From the NCBI GenBank assembly GCA_027482795.1, contig JAIXVS010000158.1, positions 1 to 6,344 on the forward strand: DNA of 6,344 nt, read 5' to 3'. The stretch's first letter is position 1. Each line of letters opens with the position of its first letter. Both the position numbers and the translations under genes were made by a program. The stretch comes from Rhodobacter sp. (GTDB lineage Bacteria; Pseudomonadota; Alphaproteobacteria; Rhodobacterales; Rhodobacteraceae). Below the pieces are notes generated by a model. The model ran no database searches. It was not told where the DNA came from and was given only the letters and a program-made list of their open reading frames with translations. Of this stretch, positions 1-5,164 are shown piece after piece.

Positions 1-1395
1 GTCGAGTTGACTGCGCCCATTGATATAGCAGCCCTGACGGGGCTGACCACGTTCGAGCAGCGCCGTGTTATCAGCAATGGGCAAATTATTGCGGTGGCAA
101 ACCCCGCTTGGACTACGGTAACTGTCACCTCGGTTGCCACGTTTAACGCGGCCCAACCGCTGCAACTGTCGGGCGTGGCCAATATCGCCGCCGTGCCCGT
201 GGGCGCGCGCATTTCTGGCACCGGCGTGGGGCGCGAGGTGTATGTCACATCCAAAAACCTTGCCAACAACACCCTAGAGCTGTCGCGCCCGCTGTTTCAA
301 ACAGGCACGCGCACGCTGACCTTTTCGCGCTTTCAATACATGCTAGATTTTTCGGGCTTTGCTAAAAATTCAAAGTTCGAGCTGAACAATATTGAATTTC
401 TATGCGCCGCTGTGGCCAGTTGCATCAACTTGGCGATTGAAGGGTCGGTGTTCCGCATCACCAATTGCACGATCAACCGCCCCAACGATAAGGGCATCAC
501 ATCCATCGGGCGGGCTTGCCAAGATTTGCACATCGACAATTGCCAGTTCTTTTCCAAAGAAATGGAAGAACGCTGGCAGGATCGCACAACATGGGTGTTT
601 AACGCCAACGCCAATGATGTGAAAATCCGCAACAACCGCGTCTCGCGCTTTCGCGGGTTTGGGGTGTTTGCGGGGGCGGGCGGGGTGTTTATTGGCAACC
701 ATTTCTTTGGCGGTGATGGGGAAAATAACGGCATCCGCGGCCCAGGTTTGGTGTTTACCCTGCCCAATTCCAAAAGCTTTCTAACGGGCAATTACATTGA
801 CAATTGCTTTATCGAATTGACCAATGAACATGACCAATCCCCCGCCTTTTCATCTGAATTCACCTTTGGCGGGCTAACGATTTCCAACAACGTGTTCACG
901 GCGGCATCGGTGGCCCCATCGATGCGGTTTATTGTGATTACGCCGCGCGGGACGGGGCATTCGATTGCTGGCATGGTCGTAGCGGGCAATGTGTTTCGCA
1001 CGCTGGAAGGGGCGATTGACAGGGTCGACGATGTGAACACCAGCTTTGCCAGCTTTGCCGTGGGCAGCTACCGCAATGTTGTGTTTGAAGGGAACGCCTT
1101 TAACGGCGTGAACCAAGTTACCACCAGCCCGCTGATTATTGAGCATAACCAAGCGTCAGAAGCGGCGACATGGGTGGTAAACGCCGCAGGCTATCTGCCC
1201 TTTGACGGGCGCGCGCGCAATGTCACGGCACTGGTGGCCGAAGGGGCGATCACCAATTCATCAGGCAATGCGCAATACGTGATGCCTTACGTTCTGGTGG
1301 AACAGGGCGCTGGGGGCCAACAGGCGCATTTGAAATGGCCTTCGTCCGTAAAGGGGCGGATGCAAGTGACGATCCGCTGCGATAACCCGCTGTAG
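1..1395 (+). CDS. Right-handed parallel beta-helix protein (GH28-related / pectate-lyase-like), C-terminal part
   Basis: The frame is open from base 1 to the TAG at 1393-1395. A TTG at 7 could be read as a start, but no Shine-Dalgarno sequence can be assessed before it, and the residues around it (VELTAPID) resemble the interior of a roughly 750-residue Rhodobacteraceae family that I recall, so the true start is most likely upstream. About 464 residues are visible. Asn-bearing turns recur about every 22-35 residues (counting TTG as 1: ITNC ~151, IDNC ~177, IRNN ~207, IGNH ~229, TGNY ~260, ISNN ~292, AGNV ~327, EGNA ~361). This is the asparagine-ladder pattern of stacked beta-helix coils. The last ~60 residues look like a separate beta-rich cap. 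The fold is common in polysaccharide lyases, GH28 hydrolases and phage tailspikes. I cannot point to a catalytic triad, so activity and substrate are unknown; a polysaccharide-binding or cleaving role is inference. Location cannot be judged because the N-terminus is missing. Confidence 0.85.
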   Translation, partial: VELTAPIDIAALTGLTTFEQRRVISNGQIIAVANPAWTTVTVTSVATFNAAQPLQLSGVANIAAVPVGARISGTGVGREVYVTSKNLANNTLELSRPLFQTGTRTLTFSRFQYMLDFSGFAKNSKFELNNIEFLCAAVASCINLAIEGSVFRITNCTINRPNDKGITSIGRACQDLHIDNCQFFSKEMEERWQDRTTWVFNANANDVKIRNNRVSRFRGFGVFAGAGGVFIGNHFFGGDGENNGIRGPGLVFTLPNSKSFLTGNYIDNCFIELTNEHDQSPAFSSEFTFGGLTISNNVFTAASVAPSMRFIVITPRGTGHSIAGMVVAGNVFRTLEGAIDRVDDVNTSFASFAVGSYRNVVFEGNAFNGVNQVTTSPLIIEHNQASEAATWVVNAAGYLPFDGRARNVTALVAEGAITNSSGNAQYVMPYVLVEQGAGGQQAHLKWPSSVKGRMQVTIRCDNPL

Positions 1396-1409
1396 GGTTT
1401 GCACAAACC
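1396..1409 (+). terminator. Small stem-loop directly after the beta-helix gene
   Basis: GGTTT (1396-1400) pairs with AAACC (1405-1409) around the loop GCAC, starting at the first base after the stop codon. The stem has only 5 bp and no T-run follows it, so it is at best a weak 3'-end structure. The larger inverted repeat downstream is the stronger candidate for ending this transcript. Confidence 0.25.
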
Positions 1410-1418
1410 GCTTGACAC

Positions 1419-1460
1419 GGGCCTGCCTGCGGATGCTGAGTTGCGTTTAAAGGCAGGCCC
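1419..1460 (+). repeat. Perfect 10-bp inverted repeat in the leader of the SulP gene
   Basis: GGGCCTGCCT (1419-1428) and AGGCAGGCCC (1451-1460) are exact reverse complements separated by 22 bases. The right arm ends three bases before the TTG start at 1464 and contains the only purine-rich segment (AAAGGCAGG, 1449-1457) that could act as a ribosome-binding site. It could be the terminator of the upstream gene, though only a short TTT follows at 1463-1465. It could also be a translation-blocking hairpin for the transporter, or an operator. A TTGACA hexamer lies just before it at 1412-1417, but no convincing -10 box follows at normal spacing. The repeat itself is certain; its function is inferred. 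Confidence 0.6.
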
Positions 1461-1463
1461 AAT

Positions 1464-2720
1464 TTGCTGAAACCAACATCCCAATTCACGCCCAAGCTGA
1501 TTTCGCGTCTTGCCGAAGGGTATCGGCTGGATGATCTGCGCGCCGATGCGCTGGCGGGGTTGACGGTGGCGATTGTGGCGTTGCCCCTTTCGATGGCGAT
1601 TGCCATTGCCAGCGGGGTGGGGCCAGAGCGGGGGCTGTATACGGCCATTATCGGGGGGTTTTTGGTCTCGCTGCTGGGTGGGTCGCGCTATCAAATTGGC
1701 GGGCCTGCGGGGGCGTTTATTGTGCTGGTCGCGGCCTGCGTGGGGCAGATCGGGCTGGATGGGCTGACTTTGGCGACGATGCTGTCAGGCGTTTTTCTGG
1801 CGGCTTTGGGGGTTTTGCGGGCGGGCACGTTGATACGCTATATTCCCCACGCCGTGACGCTGGGGTTCAGCGCGGGCATTGCGGTGATTATTTTCATCAG
1901 CCAAATCAAAGATTTGGGCGGCATGGCCCTGCCGCAGGACGCCCCCGCAGTGGCCGATAAACTGGCGCTGCTATGGGCGGCGCGCGCCAGCATCTCGCCC
2001 GCCGCGCTCGCCCTGTCTGGCGCGGTGATTGCCGCGATTGTGCTGCTGCGCCGCATCGCCCCGCGCGCGCCCAGCCTGCTGATTGCAGTTGTGGCGGCCA
2101 GCCTTGCGGCATGGGCGCTGCATCTGCCTGTGCAGACGATCTTTGACCGCTTTGGCGATTTGCCACGCGCGCCCCCTGCCCCTGCCCTGCCGATAATGTC
2201 GCCTGCAATGGTTCTGGCCGCCCTGCCTTGGGCGCTGCAATTTACCCTGCTGGGGGCGATTGAATCGCTGCTGTCGGCGGTGGTAGCCGATACGATGTCG
2301 GGTCGCCAGCACCGCCCCAATGCCGAATTGGTGGCCCAAGGCGTGGCCAATATTGGCAGTGCCCTGTTTGGTGGTTTTTGCGTGACGGGCACCATTGCGC
2401 GCACGGCCACCAATGTGCGGGCAGGTGCGCGCGGGCCTGTGGCGGGGATGTTGCACGCGCTGTTCATACTGGTGTTTTTGCTGATTGCCGCCCCGCTTGC
2501 AGGCTATATCCCGCTTGCTGCCTTGGCAGGTGTTTTGGCTGTTGTGGCGTGGAACATGGCTGAAAAGGGCGAAATTTGGCACATTTCGCGCCGCAGCCGC
2601 GCGCAGGCGGCGGTTATTCTGCTGACCTTTGTATTGGTTGTGCTGCAAGATCTGTCGGTGGGGATACTGGCAGGCTGCGCGCTAAGCGCGGCGTTGCACC
2701 TTTGGGTCAAGCGGCGCTGA
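1464..2720 (+). CDS. SulP-family inorganic anion transporter lacking a STAS domain
   Basis: This 418-residue inner-membrane protein matches the transport core of the SulP/SLC26 family (sulfate, bicarbonate or other anions, usually by symport or exchange). SulP hallmarks are DLRADALAGLTVA at ~23-36, GLYTAIIGG at 57-65, GGSRYQIGGPAGAF at 72-85, ESLLSAVVAD at 267-276 and ARTATNVRAGARGP at 312-325. The hydrophobic pattern continues to the last segments, so the 7+7 helix core appears complete. The protein stops at WVKRR, where most family members (~500-600 aa) continue into a cytoplasmic STAS domain, and no STAS-like reading follows in any + frame. The start must be TTG: a TGA stop lies in frame at 1437-1439 and the codons between are not starts; the N-terminus then has normal length for the family. 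The ribosome-binding site is weak (AGG/CAGG at ~1451-1457) and sits in an inverted-repeat arm. The transported anion cannot be read from the sequence. A 68-bp gap separates it from the beta-helix gene, so co-transcription is possible. Confidence 0.9.
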   Translation: MLKPTSQFTPKLISRLAEGYRLDDLRADALAGLTVAIVALPLSMAIAIASGVGPERGLYTAIIGGFLVSLLGGSRYQIGGPAGAFIVLVAACVGQIGLDGLTLATMLSGVFLAALGVLRAGTLIRYIPHAVTLGFSAGIAVIIFISQIKDLGGMALPQDAPAVADKLALLWAARASISPAALALSGAVIAAIVLLRRIAPRAPSLLIAVVAASLAAWALHLPVQTIFDRFGDLPRAPPAPALPIMSPAMVLAALPWALQFTLLGAIESLLSAVVADTMSGRQHRPNAELVAQGVANIGSALFGGFCVTGTIARTATNVRAGARGPVAGMLHALFILVFLLIAAPLAGYIPLAALAGVLAVVAWNMAEKGEIWHISRRSRAQAAVILLTFVLVVLQDLSVGILAGCALSAALHLWVKRR

Positions 2721-2747
2721 TACATTCGATGATTCGCATCTGTGATT

Positions 2748-2764
2748 CGCGCATATTCTGCGCG
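2748..2764 (+). terminator. Candidate stem-loop after the SulP gene
   Basis: CGCGCA (2748-2753) pairs exactly with TGCGCG (2759-2764) around the loop TATTC, 27 bases after the SulP stop codon. The 6-bp stem is GC-rich, but no T-run follows, so it is not a classical intrinsic terminator. It may only protect the transcript's 3' end. Confidence 0.3.
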
Positions 2765-2818
2765 CACCGCGCCGCGCCGCAGCATCGCCTCCAACCCACG
2801 CGATACAGGTTTTCCCCC

Positions 2819-2839
2819 AAATTTTCATTAAAAATTTTC
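2819..2839 (+). repeat. Paired AAATTTTC direct repeat upstream of acs
   Basis: AAATTTTC occurs at 2819-2826 and again at 2832-2839, a period of 13 bases, at the upstream end of the AT-rich block. In such AT-rich sequence the repeat could be chance, or a pair of regulator half-sites or a bent-DNA element. Confidence 0.35.
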
Positions 2840-2919
2840 GGTATTTTTACAAGCTTCACGATCTTTTCTGTCAAAATATTTACAAAATAATCGTATAGAA
2901 AATTATCTTTAACTTATGT

Positions 2920-2947
2920 TTTACATTTCTGAAACTTCGGCTATACC
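2920..2947 (+). promoter_or_regulatory. Candidate sigma-70-type promoter for acs
   Basis: TTTACA (2920-2925) resembles a -35 box and TATACC (2942-2947) a -10 box, with a 16-base spacer. Transcription would begin near 2954, giving an untranslated leader of about 55 bases before the acs ATG at 3010. A start there would also exclude the in-frame ATG at 2953 as the translation start. The prediction rests on hexamer resemblance and position only. Confidence 0.45.
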
Positions 2948-2991
2948 TAGCGATGGGAGAAGCTGCGCCTCACGGCCCGATGGCGCAGTTT

Positions 2992-2999
2992 AGAAGGAG
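2992..2999 (+). promoter_or_regulatory. Ribosome-binding site that fixes the acs start
   Basis: AGAAGGAG is a strong Shine-Dalgarno sequence ending 10 bases before the ATG at 3010. The alternative in-frame ATG at 2953 has no such site. This decides the start in favour of 3010 and a 654-residue protein. Confidence 0.85.
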
Positions 3000-3009
3000 A
3001 GTAAGACCA

Positions 3010-4974
3010 ATGTCAGGCGATGCAGCCACACCCGATGTTCATACAGCAAGCAAAGAATTCTTGGCGCAGGCGCATGTCACGCCAGAAAGTTATCAGCGCG
3101 ATTATGCAGCGTCGGTCACCGATTCAGATGGGTTTTGGCGCGCACATGGGCAGCGGATTGACTGGATTCGCGATTATACGCAGGTCAAGGACACCACCTT
3201 TAAGCGCGGCGAAGTGTCGATCAAATGGTATGAAGACGGTACGCTGAACGTATCCGCCAACTGCATCGACCGCCATGTTGCAACGCGCGGCAGCCAGACT
3301 GCGATCATTTGGGAACCCGATGATCCAAAGACCCCCGCCCAGCACATCACCTATGCCCAACTTTTGGAACAAACCTCGCGCATGGCGAATGTTCTGAAAA
3401 GCCACGGTGTGAAAAAGGGCGACCGCGTGGTGATTTATCTGCCGATGATTCCCGAAGCGGCCTATGCCATGCTGGCCTGCGCGCGCATTGGCGCGATACA
3501 TTCCATCGTCTTTGCAGGGTTTTCGCCAGATGCGCTGGCCAATCGCATCAACGATTCCGAAGCAAAAGTTCTGATCACCGCCGATTTCGCCCCACGTGGC
3601 GGCAAGAAAACCGCGCTAAAGGCAAACGCCGATCAGGCGCTGCTGCATTGCAAAGACAATGTGCAATGCCTTGTGGTCAAGCATACGGGCGATCAAACCA
3701 CATGGTCAGAGGGCCGCGATTTTGACGTTAAGGCCGAAATGGCCGCCGCCAAACCCTATTGCGCCTATGTTGAAATGGGGGCCGAAGACCCGCTGTTCAT
3801 TTTGTACACCTCGGGCTCGACGGGCAAGCCGAAGGGCGTTGTGCATACATCGGGCGGTTATCTGGTGTATGCGGCGATGACGCATCAGATGACGTTTGAT
3901 TACCATGACGGCGATGTGTTCTGGTGCACCGCCGATGTGGGCTGGGTCACGGGTCACAGCTATATCATTTACGGCCCCCTTGCGAACGGCGCAACCACGC
4001 TGATGTTCGAAGGCGTGCCAACCTATCCCGATGCTGGGCGGTTCTGGGAGGTTTGCGCCAAGCATCGGGTCAACCAATTCTACACGGCCCCCACGGCCAT
4101 TCGCAGCCTGATGGGCCTTGGCCCCGAATGGCCCGCCAAGCATGACCTTTCCAGCCTGAAACTGCTGGGATCGGTGGGCGAGCCGATTAACCCCGAAGCG
4201 TGGAATTGGTATAACGTGAACGTAGGCCACGGGCGCTGCCCCATTGTCGATACGTTCTGGCAAACTGAAACGGGCGGGCATTTGATTACCCCGCTGCCAG
4301 GTGCCATTCCGCAAAAACCAGGGTCTGCCACCTTGCCCTTCTTTGGGGTCAAGCCCGTCATTCTGGATGCGGCAACAGGCAAAGAGCAAACCGCCACGGA
4401 AACCGATGGCGTGTTGTGCATTGCCGACAGCTGGCCCGGCCAAATGCGCACCCTATGGGGCGATCATGCGCGGTTCGAAGAGGCGTATTTTGCCCAATAT
4501 CCCGGGTATTATTTCACAGGTGACGGGTGCCGCCGCGATGCAGACGGCTACTATTGGATCACGGGCCGCGTTGATGATGTGATCAACGTATCGGGCCACC
4601 GCATGGGCACAGCCGAGGTTGAATCGGCGCTGGTCGCCCATCCCAAAGTCGCTGAAAGCGCGGTTGTCGGCTATCCGCACGAGATTAAGGGCCAAGGCAT
4701 TTATGCCTATGTCACCTTGATGAAGGGTGAGGAACCTACCGAAGCCCTGCGCAAGGAATTAGAGGCATGGGTGCGCACCGAAATTGGCCCCATCGCCAAG
4801 CCAGACCTTATTCAATGGGCACCGGGCCTGCCAAAAACCCGTTCGGGCAAAATCATGCGCCGCATCCTGCGCAAGATTGCCGAGAATGATTTTGGCAGCC
4901 TTGGCGATACGTCCACCCTTGCCGACCCTTCGGTGGTGGATGACCTGATTGAAAACCGCATGAATCGCGGTTGA
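3010..4974 (+). CDS. acs: Acetyl-CoA synthetase (acetate--CoA ligase, AMP-forming)
   Basis: The cytoplasmic enzyme activates acetate with ATP to acetyl-AMP, then transfers the acetyl group to CoA, feeding acetate into the TCA and glyoxylate or ethylmalonyl-CoA routes. It is 654 residues from the ATG at 3010, close to the ~650 typical of Acs. Visible parts in order are an N-terminal Acs cap domain, the ATP-binding loop YTSGSTGKPKGV at 266-277, the pocket segment GWVTGHS with V313 and T314, V389 in GSVGEPIN, W417 in FWQTETGG, TGDG at 503-506, GRVDDVINVSGHR at 519-531, and TRSGK with the catalytic lysine K614. V313, T314, V389 and W417 correspond to the four residues that shape the acetate pocket in the Salmonella enzyme (V310, T311, V386, W414), favouring acetate over propionate or longer acids. 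K614 matches the lysine that is reversibly acetylated in Acs enzymes, so Pat/CobB-type control is plausible by family knowledge. The gene is intact, has its own candidate promoter, and precedes a transporter. Confidence 0.97.
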   Translation: MSGDAATPDVHTASKEFLAQAHVTPESYQRDYAASVTDSDGFWRAHGQRIDWIRDYTQVKDTTFKRGEVSIKWYEDGTLNVSANCIDRHVATRGSQTAIIWEPDDPKTPAQHITYAQLLEQTSRMANVLKSHGVKKGDRVVIYLPMIPEAAYAMLACARIGAIHSIVFAGFSPDALANRINDSEAKVLITADFAPRGGKKTALKANADQALLHCKDNVQCLVVKHTGDQTTWSEGRDFDVKAEMAAAKPYCAYVEMGAEDPLFILYTSGSTGKPKGVVHTSGGYLVYAAMTHQMTFDYHDGDVFWCTADVGWVTGHSYIIYGPLANGATTLMFEGVPTYPDAGRFWEVCAKHRVNQFYTAPTAIRSLMGLGPEWPAKHDLSSLKLLGSVGEPINPEAWNWYNVNVGHGRCPIVDTFWQTETGGHLITPLPGAIPQKPGSATLPFFGVKPVILDAATGKEQTATETDGVLCIADSWPGQMRTLWGDHARFEEAYFAQYPGYYFTGDGCRRDADGYYWITGRVDDVINVSGHRMGTAEVESALVAHPKVAESAVVGYPHEIKGQGIYAYVTLMKGEEPTEALRKELEAWVRTEIGPIAKPDLIQWAPGLPKTRSGKIMRRILRKIAENDFGSLGDTSTLADPSVVDDLIENRMNRG

Positions 4975-4982
4975 TGCGAATT

Positions 4983-5007
4983 GGGCGGCGCGCCATCTGC
5001 GCCGCCC
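4983..5007 (+). terminator. Strong GC stem-loop after acs
   Basis: GGGCGGCGC (4983-4991) pairs perfectly with GCGCCGCCC (4999-5007) around a 7-base loop, 8 bases after the acs stop codon. The 9-bp all-GC stem is very stable. The following bases (TGACCAGATCAG) are not a T-run, so it may act as a non-canonical terminator or an RNA 3'-end stabiliser that separates acs from the downstream transporter gene. Confidence 0.65.
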
Positions 5008-5052
5008 TGACCAGATCAGATTGCGCCACGCTGGGAGGCCGCGCGCCATCTG
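4988..5052 (+). repeat. 12-bp direct repeat in the acs-transporter spacer
   Basis: GCGCGCCATCTG occurs at 4988-4999 and again at 5041-5052, 53 bases apart. The first copy covers the right part of the left arm and the loop of the post-acs stem-loop. The second lies alone upstream of the transporter gene. Its origin is unclear; a small duplication or chance in GC-rich sequence are both possible. Confidence 0.5.
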
Positions 5053-5096
5053 ATATACCTGCCGCGCCAAGGCCATTGGCCAAGACATGCGGTGAC

Positions 5097-5126
5097 TTCG
5101 ACGGCTGTGGCAATTGCAGCTAAAAT
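5097..5126 (+). promoter_or_regulatory. Weak candidate promoter for the MHS transporter
   Basis: TTCGAC (5097-5102) and TAAAAT (5121-5126) are separated by 18 bases and could be -35 and -10 boxes, placing a transcript start near 5133, about 30 bases before the ATG. The -35 match is poor. If the post-acs stem-loop terminates transcription, some promoter is needed in this spacer, and this is the best one I see. Confidence 0.3.
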
Positions 5127-5131
5127 AGGGG

Positions 5132-5146
5132 CCAGCACCAAGCTGG
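5132..5146 (+). other. Small stem-loop in the transporter leader
   Basis: CCAGC (5132-5136) pairs with GCTGG (5142-5146) around the loop ACCAA, just upstream of the ribosome-binding site GGGAGG (5154-5159). It leaves that site unpaired, so any effect on translation is probably small. Confidence 0.3.
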
Positions 5147-5164
5147 ATTAAAAGGGAGGCCACA

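Larger units (their letters stand above)
2721..3009 (+). other. Non-coding region between the SulP gene and acs, with an AT-rich block
   Basis: I see no convincing gene in these 289 bases. The first ~90 bases are GC-rich and hold a small hairpin. Bases 2821-2930 contain only 23 G or C in 110, sharply unlike the flanking genes. This block carries a pair of AAATTTTC direct repeats, two TTTACA hexamers (2879-2884 and 2920-2925) and the proposed acs promoter. The layout suggests the acs control region, possibly with binding sites for a regulator or a nucleoid protein. I recognise no specific operator. Confidence 0.7.

Noticed and set aside
1..1395. Beta-helix protein as a prophage tailspike
   Set aside because: No phage genes are in view, the neighbours are metabolic and transport genes, and the sequence resembles a chromosomal GH28-related family I recall. 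The upstream flank is not visible, so this is not fully excluded.
1838..2648. Overlapping - strand open frames of 209 and 225 codons inside the SulP gene
   Set aside because: They have low-complexity A/R/Q-rich products and lie antisense to a well-conserved transporter core.
2869..2884. TGT-N10-ACA imperfect palindrome as a PpsR/CrtJ or FNR operator
   Set aside because: PpsR/CrtJ sites use a 12-base spacing and FNR sites are TTGAT-N4-ATCAA. Neither fits, and such symmetry is easy to get by chance in AT-rich DNA.
2576..2890. A 104-codon + strand frame running out of the SulP gene, considered as a displaced STAS domain
   Set aside because: The part inside the SulP gene is a frame shadow, and the tail is a Phe/Lys/Ile-rich reading of AT-rich non-coding DNA. 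It has no STAS features and no ribosome-binding site.
2953..3009. In-frame upstream ATG that would add 19 residues to Acs
   Set aside because: It has no ribosome-binding site, and the added residues (MGEAAPHGP...) do not resemble an Acs N-terminus. A strong AGAAGGAG precedes the ATG at 3010, and the proposed transcript start is at about 2954.
3706..4443. A 245-codon - strand frame inside acs
   Set aside because: It lies opposite the most conserved part of acs and has no recognisable domain.
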